Assembly (NCBI GenBank): GCA_000432735.1
Contig: FR887812.1
Span: 20,609-84,608, forward strand
Length of the DNA: 64,000 nt
Reading direction: 5' to 3'
Origin: Bacteroides sp. CAG:443
GTDB taxonomy: Bacteria > Bacteroidota > Bacteroidia > Bacteroidales > Bacteroidaceae
In this document: positions 29,276-38,800 of the stretch, one piece after another
How the letters are laid out: each line of letters starts with the position of its first letter
Position numbering within the stretch: the stretch's first letter is position 1
The notes under the pieces: model-generated
Seen by the model: only the letters and a program-made list of their open reading frames with translations
Databases searched by the model: none
Told to the model about the DNA's origin: nothing
Made by a program: the position numbers and the translations under genes

Positions 29276-29308
29276 TTTTGTACAAAAGATTTTGGAATTT
29301 GTACAAAA
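29276..29308. repeat. Pair of TTTTGTACAAAA palindromes, copy 1 (left edge of pectin locus)
   Basis: TTTTGTACAAAA (29276-29287) and TTTGTACAAA (29298-29307) are centred exactly 21 bp apart, with spacer GATTTTGGAA. A near-identical arrangement occurs at 50268-50300. The spacing of two helical turns and the two-fold symmetry suggest a protein-binding site, though a dispersed repeat is also possible. Confidence 0.7.
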
Positions 29309-29369
29309 GATAATTTTTTTTGAGCAAATGCAATCGGAAATTTCACCTTGTCTGTGGAGGAAGAAGCAT

Positions 29370-29440
29370 AAAAATCCCCTTTATCTTCCTGACGATTGCT
29401 GTTTCTTGTCGGGCAAGCGTCCGAAAATAAAGGGGAAAGA
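29370..29440 (-). terminator. Terminator after the hexuronate MFS gene
   Basis: TCCCCTTTAT (29375-29384) pairs with ATAAAGGGGA (29427-29436), with a secondary stem GACG-TTGC/GCAA-GCGTC in the loop. On the minus strand the stem is followed by TTTTTATG. Confidence 0.75.
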
Positions 29441-29462
29441 GTATTTTACTTGTTGTTATGTA

Positions 29463-30941
29463 TTATACCTTAACCAGTTTGTATTTAGGAACCAGTACTT
29501 TCATGATAATCCATCCTATCAGATAAGCTACGGCACAGATACTGAAAATAATGAAGTAGCCGGCAGCTTTACCTTCAAATCCCATGAATGTCATGTTGGT
29601 TTCGGCAGCATAGTCGAACAGACGTCCTGATCCCATGTTGATGAAGAATGAACCGATACCTCCTGCCATACCGCCAATTCCGATAATAGTTGCAATGGTA
29701 CTCTTTGGGAACATATCACCAACCACCGAATAGATGTTGGCCGACCACGACTGATGTGCGGCTCCTGCAATACCGATAATGATAATCGGGAACCAGTATG
29801 AGTAGTTGCCCAGCGGCTGTGCAAATAATGCCAGCAGCGGGAACAGCGCAAAAATAAACATGGCCTGCATGCGTGCTACATACGGATTCTTGCCAGTCTT
29901 GTTGATAATGATGGTCGGCAGTTTACCTCCATAGATGGAAAGCATGGTGATGGCATACAAGACAAAGATAAGCATCTGGGCAGTTGCTGTATCGGAAGAG
30001 AAACCGTATACATCCGAAATGTAGGCCGGTGTCCAGAACAGATAGAACCACCAAACGCCGTCGGTCATGAATTTACCGAAGAATACAGCCCACGTCTGAG
30101 GAAACTTGAAGCATTGAAGGAAAGATATCTTCTGATTGTCGAAGTCGTTGTTTGCACTTTGTGCCTCGGCTTTGTTTGCTTCAGGATCGTTGTTGTCCTG
30201 TTCGATGTACGCCAGTTCGGCTGCATTGACATGTGGATTGGCATGTGGCTTCTTGTAGAGGAACATCCACAATCCCATCCAGATGAAGCCCAGTCCACCG
30301 ATAACGACGAATGCCATTTCCCATCCGTTGCCTACACCGATACTCTGGAAGTAGCGTGCCAAAGGAGGTATGCTGACAGGAGCAATCAAAGCTCCGATAG
30401 TAGAGCCTGCATTGAAGATGGAAGTTGAAAACGCGCGGTCTTTTTTAGGGAAATATTCGGCTGTAACTTTGATGGCAGCGGGGAAGTTTCCTGCTTCGCC
30501 TGCTCCTAAAACGATACGGGCTGCGATGAAGTAATAAACGCTGGTGATGGCAATGGTTGAGGCTACGGCTCCTGTAGCAGAAAGCATGTCACTTGCGTTG
30601 TGAGCACCGATCGTCATCTCGGTAGCCCATCCACACAGAGCATGCAGGCAGGCTCCAGCCGACCAGATAAAAATGGCCCAAAGGTAACCCTTTTTCGTTC
30701 CCATCCAGTCGATGAATCGTCCGGCGAAAAGGTTGGCGATGGCATATACAATTGAAAATATAGCTGTGATATCTCCGTAGTTGGAGTCAGTCCAGTGAAA
30801 TTCCGGAGCGATAAAATCCTTCCAGGTCAGCGAAAGAACCTGTCGGTCGAGGTAGTTTACAGTAGTTGCAAAAAACAACATTCCACAGATAACCCATCGG
30901 AAGTTGGTCATTTTTTGTTCTACTTTCTGAAATGTATTCAT
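29463..30941 (-). CDS. Hexuronate-type MFS transporter (ACS family, ExuT-like)
   Basis: A 492-residue, 12-helix inner-membrane carrier of the anion:cation symporter family, which includes the E. coli ExuT galacturonate/glucuronate permease. Signature segments are FFATTVNYLDRQVLSL in helix 1, FAGRFIDWMGTKKGY after helix 2 and LGAGEAGNFPAAIKVTAEYF in helix 4. The ATG at 30941 (MNTFQKVEQK) is chosen because the remaining 24 upstream codons are outside the conserved start. It is third in the EIIC-kduI-MFS arm of the pectin locus, so galacturonate is the likely substrate. Confidence 0.88.
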   Translation of the reverse strand: MNTFQKVEQKMTNFRWVICGMLFFATTVNYLDRQVLSLTWKDFIAPEFHWTDSNYGDITAIFSIVYAIANLFAGRFIDWMGTKKGYLWAIFIWSAGACLHALCGWATEMTIGAHNASDMLSATGAVASTIAITSVYYFIAARIVLGAGEAGNFPAAIKVTAEYFPKKDRAFSTSIFNAGSTIGALIAPVSIPPLARYFQSIGVGNGWEMAFVVIGGLGFIWMGLWMFLYKKPHANPHVNAAELAYIEQDNNDPEANKAEAQSANNDFDNQKISFLQCFKFPQTWAVFFGKFMTDGVWWFYLFWTPAYISDVYGFSSDTATAQMLIFVLYAITMLSIYGGKLPTIIINKTGKNPYVARMQAMFIFALFPLLALFAQPLGNYSYWFPIIIIGIAGAAHQSWSANIYSVVGDMFPKSTIATIIGIGGMAGGIGSFFINMGSGRLFDYAAETNMTFMGFEGKAAGYFIIFSICAVAYLIGWIIMKVLVPKYKLVKV

Positions 30942-30989
30942 GGTATTAATTGAAAATTTACATAAGTTGACGATATAAAAAGAGTCATT

Positions 30990-31035
30990 CCGGATGCTGC
31001 CGATCCTTCTCAAAAATGAAGATCACAACATCCGG
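30990..31035 (-). repeat. Hairpin between kduI and the MFS gene
   Basis: CCGGATG (30990-30996) pairs with CATCCGG (31029-31035), and GATCCTTC pairs with GAAGATC inside. On the minus strand it is followed by a moderately T-rich ACTCTTTTTATAT. It may be a partial terminator or processing site that lowers MFS expression relative to kduI. Confidence 0.5.
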
Positions 31036-31076
31036 CGTGGCAAAAAAGATCTGTTGTTATTGAATCACTGGAGAAT

Positions 31077-32000
31077 TCATCTCATTTCAGTATAAGATAT
31101 CTTGTCCATGTCTCCGTAGTCCAGATTTTCTCCGGCCATTCCCCAGATGAACATGTAGTTGCTTGTTCCGGCTGCGGCATGGATAGACCATTCGGGCGAC
31201 ATAATAGCTTGTTCGTTTGCCAGCCATACCAGTCTTTCTTCCTGAGGCTCTCCCATCAGGTGGCAAATCATGTTACCCGGAGTCAGGTTGAAATAGAAGT
31301 ATGCTTCAATACGTCGGGAGTGGGTATGTGCAGGCATCGTATTCCATACACTTCCCGGTTTCAGTTCGGTCAATCCCATTTGTAACTGGCAGGGACCTTC
31401 TTCGAGTACATTGCTTACAATTAACTGATTGATGACACGGTCATTGCTTTCTTCCATTTTACCTGCCGCAAACGAATTGGCTTTCAGGGAACCTTTACGT
31501 CCATCCAGTGTAACGAGCTGTGTCTTGTAAGCTTTATGAGCGATAGCTGAGTTCAGGTAAAATTTGGCAGGCTTTGAAGCATCCTTACTCTTGAAGGTAA
31601 CTTTCTGGTTGCCTCTTCCTACGTAAAGAGCTTCCTTGAAATTGAGGGTGTATTCCTTTCCGTCGACAGTTACAATTCCTTCTCCGCCGATGTTGATAAT
31701 TCCCAGTTCACGGTTGAAAAGAAAGTAAGGAGCCTTCAACTGGTCGATGGTGTCGAGTGTCAGTTCCTTGTTGACAGGAACAGCTCCTCCGAAGATAAAG
31801 CGGTCGTACATAGAGTAAGTGAGATTGATTTCATCGGCAACCATCACTTTTTCCATCATGAAACTGCTGCGCAGTCTTTGAGTATCGTATGTCTTTACGT
31901 CCTGCGGGTTGCATGCCACCTGCATGTGTACGCTGGAAATCTGGGCGTTTGCGCTAACGGAGGCCACGCCAAGCATCATTGCGATAGCTAATTTTTTCAT
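31077..32000 (-). CDS. kduI: 5-keto-4-deoxyuronate isomerase (KduI) with an N-terminal signal peptide
   Basis: KduI converts 5-keto-4-deoxyuronate, the product of unsaturated galacturonide cleavage, to 3-deoxy-D-glycero-2,5-hexodiulosonate. The cupin core is clearly KduI: RELGIINIGGEGIVTVDG, MGLTELKPGSVWNTMPAHTH, and the zinc ligands His225, His227, Glu232 and His274 are all present. Unlike canonical 278-residue KduI, it is 307 residues and begins MKKLAIAMMLGVASVSANAQ, a textbook signal peptide, with the normal KduI start lying at about residue 26. It should therefore act in the periplasm. It is 44 bp downstream of the EIIC permease gene. An internal start at Met26 is possible but has no evident advantage. 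Confidence 0.92.
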   Translation of the reverse strand: MKKLAIAMMLGVASVSANAQISSVHMQVACNPQDVKTYDTQRLRSSFMMEKVMVADEINLTYSMYDRFIFGGAVPVNKELTLDTIDQLKAPYFLFNRELGIINIGGEGIVTVDGKEYTLNFKEALYVGRGNQKVTFKSKDASKPAKFYLNSAIAHKAYKTQLVTLDGRKGSLKANSFAAGKMEESNDRVINQLIVSNVLEEGPCQLQMGLTELKPGSVWNTMPAHTHSRRIEAYFYFNLTPGNMICHLMGEPQEERLVWLANEQAIMSPEWSIHAAAGTSNYMFIWGMAGENLDYGDMDKISYTEMR

Positions 32001-32044
32001 ATTTCTTATTTTATATTGTTATTTTATTGATTCTTTAGGTCTAA

Positions 32045-33430
32045 TTATCCCTGCCGGCTTTCTTTGATAATCCGTCTTCTGTTGAAGATGGCAAGTGCCA
32101 GTGTACCGATGACCAGGACGGCGGAACCTATTATCTTCAGGTTGTATATCAGGTGGAAGATTATCCACGAGAACAAGCTTGAAGCAAAGTCGAGTGCTCC
32201 TCCTTGAAATCCTTCCGGTATCTTTACGGCTGAATCACCTGTCTTGGCAAAGACATCTTGTGCGGCCTGTGTGAAGAACGGTGCAAGATCGGTTACGAAA
32301 TAAAGTCCAACGATAAGTGCTACCAGTCCGATAATGAATGTTTTCAGAACATTACCTTTGGTAATAGGCAGAACGGCAGGGAACAAATAGAACATTCCTG
32401 CAAGCGAAGCCAAAGGCAGGAACTGGTTTCCAGGTAAGACGACGGAAAGAAACAAGGTTACCGGGATGAGCAGCAAGGAAACCACCAGTGTGGTAGGATG
32501 TCCGATTACAAGTGCCGGACTCATACCGATGTTCAGTCCTGCCGCATTCTTGAATTTGCGTGCAATCAGTTCGCGTGTGGCATCAGAAATCGGTCGCAGT
32601 CCTTCGATGAAGAGCGAAGTGATACGGGGAATAAGTTCCATGACTGCTCCCATCTTGATGCCTAATCCTAAGATAGAAGGAATATTGTCTACCAGTTCTT
32701 TACTGTTCTCGCAGGCAAGAGCTCCAATGGCGCATCCTACAATCACTCCCAGGAAAAGTGGTTCTCCCATGATTCCGAATTTTTTCTTCATGCCTTCTGC
32801 ATCGATGTTCAGCTTTTCGAATCCGGGAATTTTATCGAGTACCTTATTAATTACTACGGCAAATGGGACAAAACCTTGACAGAACGGTTGAGGAATGGAG
32901 ATTCCTTCCATCTTTTCATAATATGTCTGAAACTGCTTGCTTGTGAGGTCTGCCATAATCAATGTAATGATATAACAAATGATTGCAGCAAAGAATCCCC
33001 ACCATATATTATCCGATGCAAAATAAACGACTGCTCCGATAAATGCAAAATGCCAGTAGTTCCATAAGTCGATATTGACCGTCTTTGTCGTTTTGGTCAG
33101 AAGCATAATAATATTGATAGCCAAACATACGGGGATGATGAATGCTCCTACCGAAGTGTTGTATGCTACCGAAGCTGCGGCCGGCCATCCCATATCAAAA
33201 ATGCCAAGGCTCAGCCCGTAGATTTCGGTCACTTTTTTCAACGGATCTCCCAGGCTGCTTGTAAGCAATGCCGTTACGACAGACAAGCCGACGAATCCTA
33301 CTCCTACGAGTAGGCCGCTTTTCAAAGCCTTGCCGAATTTAATTCCGATACAGACTCCTAAAATCGTAAAAATAATAGGCATCATCACTGCTGCTCCCAG
33401 ACCAATGATATAGCTAAAAACTTGTTCCAT
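32045..33430 (-). CDS. Orphan PTS galactitol-type EIIC permease (GatC-like)
   Basis: A 461-residue polytopic membrane protein of the EIIC-GAT family (PF03611). It aligns by eye with E. coli GatC through the whole length: DMGWPAAASVAYN, VNIDLWNYWHFAFIGA, KFGIMGEPLFLGVIVG, and GMSPALVIGHPTTLV with LPGNQFLPLASLAG. In a PTS, EIIC moves the sugar while EIIA and EIIB phosphorylate it; no EIIA, EIIB, HPr or EI gene is in the window and Bacteroides generally lack a sugar PTS. It probably works as a PTS-independent permease. It is first in the unit with kduI and the hexuronate MFS gene, divergent from GH105-CE8, so an unsaturated-uronate product is the likely cargo. Confidence 0.9.
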   Translation of the reverse strand: MEQVFSYIIGLGAAVMMPIIFTILGVCIGIKFGKALKSGLLVGVGFVGLSVVTALLTSSLGDPLKKVTEIYGLSLGIFDMGWPAAASVAYNTSVGAFIIPVCLAINIIMLLTKTTKTVNIDLWNYWHFAFIGAVVYFASDNIWWGFFAAIICYIITLIMADLTSKQFQTYYEKMEGISIPQPFCQGFVPFAVVINKVLDKIPGFEKLNIDAEGMKKKFGIMGEPLFLGVIVGCAIGALACENSKELVDNIPSILGLGIKMGAVMELIPRITSLFIEGLRPISDATRELIARKFKNAAGLNIGMSPALVIGHPTTLVVSLLLIPVTLFLSVVLPGNQFLPLASLAGMFYLFPAVLPITKGNVLKTFIIGLVALIVGLYFVTDLAPFFTQAAQDVFAKTGDSAVKIPEGFQGGALDFASSLFSWIIFHLIYNLKIIGSAVLVIGTLALAIFNRRRIIKESRQG

Positions 33431-33491
33431 AATTTGCTTTTGTCTTTCAATAAATAGTGATGTTAGGGTTAATTATACATTTAGATTGCTT

Positions 33492-33522
33492 CAAAAATAA
33501 GTTCTTTTCTTTTAATTTGCAA
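33492..33522 (-). promoter_or_regulatory. Promoter of the EIIC-kduI-MFS unit
   Basis: On the minus strand a TTG (33520-33522) is followed after 20 bp by TATTTTTG (33492-33499), an exact -7 box, about 60 bp before the EIIC ATG. Confidence 0.55.
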
Positions 33523-33658
33523 TCGAATTCTAATTTTATTCGAAACTTTAATGAAATAGACAAGGAAAAACCGTTATCGTACACGATTATTCCATATTGG
33601 TGAATAATAAATCTACCTTTAAACTCAAAATTTCTACATACAAGTATTTGTTTTTTTC

Positions 33659-33666
33659 TACATTTG
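33659..33666 (+). promoter_or_regulatory. -7 box of the GH105-CE8/susCD unit
   Basis: TACATTTG, exact TAnnTTTG, 25 bp before the ATG at 33692. No canonical -33 box at the right distance, which suits an activator-dependent promoter. The 261-bp divergent region holds both promoters of the locus. Confidence 0.6.
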
Positions 33667-33691
33667 TACATAAAAAAACTGAAGTCGAAAC

Positions 33692-35794
33692 ATGAAAAGC
33701 AAACGAATTCTAATGGGATGCTTAGGAGTTATGCTTGCAGTTGTTGGCATAGCTCAGGTACAAGATAGTTTTCCAAAAAATCAGAAACCATGGTCGGTAC
33801 GGATGGCCGAGTCGGAGATGGTTCGTAATCCGGAATCTTGGCAGGTAGATTTTCAGCCTTCGCTTAAATGGGATTATTGCCATGGACTGGAATTAGGAGC
33901 CATGATGGATGTGTATGATCGTTATGGCGATGCCAAATTTTACGAGTATGCCTTAGCTTATGCCGATACGATGGTGAACGAGGACGGTACAATCAAGAAA
34001 TATAAGCTTACGGATTATAGTTTGGATCGTATCAATTCGGGTAAGATGCTTTTCCGTATTTATGAACAAACCAAAAATGATAAATACAAAAAAGCATTGG
34101 ATTTGTTGAGAAGTCAGTTCGACGGGCAGCCTCGTAATGCCGACGGTGGCTTTTGGCATAAAAAAGTTTATCCTAATCAGATGTGGCTGGACGGACTTTA
34201 TATGGGAACTCCTTTCTTGGCGGAATATGCTTATCGAAATAACGAGCCGCAAGCTTATCAGGAGGTGATTAATCAGATAAAGATTGTAGCTCGGCATACG
34301 TATGATCCGGCTAATGGTTTGTTTCGTCATGCCTGCGATGTGAGCAAACGGGAAAAATGGGCTGACAAAGAAACTGGGCAGTCACAGCATTGCTGGGGAC
34401 GTGCGTTGGGATGGTATATGATGGCCATTGTAGATGACTTGGACTTTATTCCGCAGCATGAACCAGGGCGTGACACGGTTTTGGTGATACTGAATCATAT
34501 TGCTGAAACGCTGAAGAAATATCAAAGTCCGGAGGGCTTATGGTATCAGGTGATGGATAAGAGTGGAGAGCCAGGTAATTATTTGGAATCTTCATGCTCT
34601 GCTATGTTTGTTTATTCGTTGTTCAAGGCTGTTCGCAAAGGATATATTCCGTCTTCTTATTTCGCTGTTGCACGAAAGGGGTACGAAGGTATTCTGAATG
34701 AATTTATTAAGGTGGATGATAATGGGCTGGTTTCCATTACAAAAGCTTGTGCAGTTGCCGGATTGGGCGGAAAAAATTACAGAATGGGCGATTATGATTA
34801 TTATATCCATGAACAGATTCGGGATAATGACCCAAAGGCTGTGGGTCCGTTTATTCTGGCAAGTCTGGAATGGGAAGGACTGCCAAAGGAGAAACGCCGG
34901 TTTGCGGAACCCAGGGAACTGGTTGTTGCCCAGGATGGAACGGGTGATTATACGACAATAGCTGAAGCCTTGGAAGCTGTTCGTGCCTTTATGGATTTTG
35001 ATGTAAAGATCTATATAAAGAAAGGTATATACAAAGAAAAACTTGTAGTACCTTCTTGGGTGCAACATATAGAGTTGATAGGTGAAGATGTGCAGAATAC
35101 GATTATAACTCATGCCGATCATGCCAATATGAATCACATGGGGACTTTCCGAACGTATACGGTTAAAGTTGAGGGTAATTATATTACCTTCCGTAATATT
35201 ACGATAGAAAATAATGCTCCCAGACTGGGGCAGGCTGTAGCTTTACATACTGAAGGAGATTGCCTCCGTTTTATTAATTGCCGTTTTTTAGGAAATCAGG
35301 ATACCGTATATACGGGGGTGGAAGGTACTCGTCTGTATTTTGAGAATTGTTATATAGAAGGAACTACAGATTTTATTTTTGGACCTTCGACTGCATGGTT
35401 CGAAGGGTGTACGATTCATAGTAAAGCTAATTCATACATAACAGCAGCTTCTACTCCTAAAGATATAGAGTATGGTTATATATTTAATAAATGTAAGTTA
35501 ACGGCTACTGCTGGGGTCGATAAAGTATATCTGGGTAGACCTTGGCGCCCCTATGCTTATACTATCTTTATGAATTGTGAATTGGGAAAGCATATTGTCG
35601 GAGCTGGTTGGGATAATTGGAGAGATGCGAAGAACGAGAAGACCGCCCGTTATGCTGAATATCACAATAGTGGCGAGGGTGCAAAAGCAGACAACCGTGT
35701 GAAATGGGCAAAACAGCTTTCTGATAAAGAAGCTGAGAAAATAACTACCGTGAATTGTTACAATTTATCGAAAGGATGGCGATTATTTGAATAA
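33692..35794 (+). CDS. GH105 unsaturated galacturonyl hydrolase fused to CE8 pectin methylesterase
   Basis: A 700-residue exported bifunctional enzyme. After a signal peptide (to about IAQ), residues 30-400 form the (alpha/alpha)6 GH105 domain that removes the 4,5-unsaturated uronate made by pectate lyases; the likely catalytic acid is Asp167 in QMWLDGLYMG, with HCWGRALGWYMM downstream. Residues 405-700 are a right-handed beta-helix pectin methylesterase with GQAVALHTEGD, LGNQDT, the catalytic Asp560 in TTDFIFG, and LGRPWRPY. The combination would demethylate and shorten imported unsaturated oligogalacturonides in the periplasm. First gene of the susCD unit, divergent from the EIIC arm. Confidence 0.95.
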   Translation: MKSKRILMGCLGVMLAVVGIAQVQDSFPKNQKPWSVRMAESEMVRNPESWQVDFQPSLKWDYCHGLELGAMMDVYDRYGDAKFYEYALAYADTMVNEDGTIKKYKLTDYSLDRINSGKMLFRIYEQTKNDKYKKALDLLRSQFDGQPRNADGGFWHKKVYPNQMWLDGLYMGTPFLAEYAYRNNEPQAYQEVINQIKIVARHTYDPANGLFRHACDVSKREKWADKETGQSQHCWGRALGWYMMAIVDDLDFIPQHEPGRDTVLVILNHIAETLKKYQSPEGLWYQVMDKSGEPGNYLESSCSAMFVYSLFKAVRKGYIPSSYFAVARKGYEGILNEFIKVDDNGLVSITKACAVAGLGGKNYRMGDYDYYIHEQIRDNDPKAVGPFILASLEWEGLPKEKRRFAEPRELVVAQDGTGDYTTIAEALEAVRAFMDFDVKIYIKKGIYKEKLVVPSWVQHIELIGEDVQNTIITHADHANMNHMGTFRTYTVKVEGNYITFRNITIENNAPRLGQAVALHTEGDCLRFINCRFLGNQDTVYTGVEGTRLYFENCYIEGTTDFIFGPSTAWFEGCTIHSKANSYITAASTPKDIEYGYIFNKCKLTATAGVDKVYLGRPWRPYAYTIFMNCELGKHIVGAGWDNWRDAKNEKTARYAEYHNSGEGAKADNRVKWAKQLSDKEAEKITTVNCYNLSKGWRLFE

Positions 35795-35895
35795 AACAAT
35801 TTTTACGTTTTTAAAGTCAAAAAATATACATGAAAGATGTATGTTAAGAAGAAATTTGTGAACTAATTTTAATATTCTAAAAACACATTTATTTT

Positions 35896-38800
35896 ATGCA
35901 TTATCAACAGAGAATAAGGAACGTCGTCTCTTTACTTATTGTGAGTATGCTTTGTCTTGCTTCTTTTGCACAAGGGTTGCAAGTGCAGGGTATTGTAAAG
36001 GACAAAAACGGTGAACCTATGATTGGGGTCAACGTGGTAGTGAAAGGTACAACTAATGGTACCATAACAGGTTTGGATGGTGACTTTTCACTTAGTGGAT
36101 TGAAAAAATCGGATGTCATCTCGTTTACTTATATTGGTTTTAAGACGAAGGATGTGAAGTATGGAGGACAAAAGCAGCTTGATGTAGTATTGGAGGAAGA
36201 TACGGAAACTCTAGATGAGGTTGTTGTTATCGGTTATGGTACGGTAAACAAGCGCGATTTGACGGGTTCCGTTGCATCTGTCAGTGCTGAAGATATTGCC
36301 GCCGTTCCAGTTTCAAGTGCTACTGAAGCTTTGACTGGTAAGTTGGCGGGTGTAAATATCACAACAACCGAAGGTTCTCCTGACGCTGATGTGAAGATTC
36401 GTGTTCGTGGTGGTGGTTCTCTGTCGCAAGATAATTCTCCGTTGTATATCGTCGATGGATTCCCTGTTTCAAGTATCAGCGATATTGCACCGTCTGAAAT
36501 TCAGAGCATCGACGTATTGAAGGATGCTTCTTCTACAGCAATCTATGGTGCGCGTGGTGCCAATGGTGTTATCATCGTAACAACGAAGAGTGGTACGGAA
36601 GGGAAGACTCAGGTCGACTTTGGCGCTTCTTTCGGCTTGAAGAAAGTTACCAGACTGACTAAGGTTCTTGATCCTTATAATTATGTAGCTTATCAGCATG
36701 AGCTGGGTTCTACAGATTATGGTAATTATTCAGATATGGATATCTGGAAGTCGGTTGAGGGATATGATTTCCAGGATGATATTTTTGGACGTACCGGAAA
36801 TCAGGCTCAGTATAATGTGAATGTAAGTGGAGGTAGCAAACAAATAAAATATAATGTAAGCTATGCTCATAACGATGAAAAGAGTATCATGCTGGGATCT
36901 GGCTTTAATAAGAATAATATTAATGCTAAGATTAACGCTGAACTGAATCAATGGATGTCGTTGGACTTCAATGCTCGTATGAGTTACACTACCATCGATG
37001 GTTTGAGTGGTGGTGCTGATACCAATGAATCGAGTGCTGCAAACTCTATTGTTGCAAACGCTGTACATTTTCGTTCTGTTGATCCTTTGACTTCAAATAC
37101 TGATGATGAAAGTAACAATACTTCATCGCAAAAAAATCCGTTGGAACGTTTGCTGGCTACTTATAAGAAAAGAAATACATTCAATCAGAATTATAATGTA
37201 GGTTTAAACTGGAAACCATTCAAGAACTGGACATTCCGTTCTGAATTTGGCTACGGCTGGAAATACGACAACACTGATCAGGTTTGGTCTAGCGATGCTG
37301 TTCAGAATTCTAAGTTGGGATATAACGGACAACCGCAGTCTGTTTTTACGCGTGATATCACTAAGAACTGGCGTAACGCCAACACATTGACTTACGATAA
37401 TAAGAAACTGTTTGGCGGGCGTGATAAACTGAATGTCTTGTTGGGACATGAAGTAAGTAGCAGTCAGGAAACATCGCTCGAAAATACTTCTGTTGCATTC
37501 CCTACTACCATGACAATTGATGAAGTTCTGGCTAATATGGGAGCAGGTACTGCGTTGCCTACGCAAACTACCATTTCTGCAAAGGATAATATGTTATCTT
37601 TCTTCGGACGAGTAAATTACACTTTAATGGATAAGTATCTGTTAACGGTAACGGTCCGTGCCGATGGCTCTAGTAAGTTTGCAAAAGGTAATCAGTGGGG
37701 TGTATTCCCTTCTGCTGCGTTGGCATGGCGTTTGTCGGATGAGGCATTTATGAAAGGTACACAGGACTGGCTATCTAACTTGAAGGTTCGTTTGAGTTAT
37801 GGTACTGCTGGTAATAACCGTATCAGCTCTGGTTTGATGTATACTACATATACAATGGCAGGCAATACAGGAAAAGCTCCTTTCTTTGATGAAAGTCGTG
37901 GTGCTATGCTGGAACATGGCTCTAACTTGTATAACCCGAACTTAAAATGGGAAACAACCATTACACGTAACCTTGGTTTTGATTATGGATTCTTCAACAA
38001 CCGGTTGTCTGGATCATTGGATCTTTACTGGAACACAACAAAGGATTTGTTGATGAAAACAGAAATTCCATCTAATACGGGTTATAGCTATCAATATCAG
38101 AACTTCGGTAAGACTTCTAATAAGGGTGTTGAATTGACTTTGAATGCAGTTTTGGCTGACAAAGCAAAATGGGGATTGAATTTTAACTTTAATATTTCTT
38201 ATAACCGTAACCGTATTGATGAACTGGGTACAGAGAATCCTTGGCAGAGTAGTAACTGGTCGGGTAGCACTATTGCAAAATACGAAGATTACCGTGTAGA
38301 AGAAGGTGGCCGTTTGGGTGAAATATGGGGATATAAGACAAATGGTTTCTATACTGCATATGATCCGGTGACAAATCCGAATGGTGAACTGGTTTTGAAT
38401 GGTACTTCATGGGCATTGCGTGATGGTATCAAGGATAACAGCTATTCATTGGCAGGTGGTAAACCTTATCCCGGACAGCTGAAATATGAATGTGATGAAA
38501 ATGGTGATCCGATTAAGCAGAAATTGGGTAATACAGTTGCTCCGCTGACGGGTGGATTCGGTTTTGATGGATTCATAGGAAACTTCGATTTTAATATCTT
38601 CTTTAACTATTCTGTAGGTAATCAGATTGTAAACGGAACGAAACTGGCTAACTCATTCTGTGTTGGTTCTTCAAAAGGATATAATTTGGTAAACGATTTT
38701 GCTCTGGATAACCGTTATACTTGGATTGATCCTGAAACTGGTTTGAATTTAGGTAAGCCAGATGGTTCTACAGTCGACTACTATGGTGGTGCTGAAGGTT

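Noticed and set aside
29276..29308. TTTTGTACAAAA pair as a promoter
   Set aside because: TTTG words occur, but no TAnnTTTG box follows at a proper distance and the nearest downstream genes on both strands face inward, so a promoter role is unlikely.
32045..33430. EIIC gene as part of a complete PTS
   Set aside because: No EIIA, EIIB, HPr or EI gene lies anywhere in the window and the protein has no fused B or A domain.
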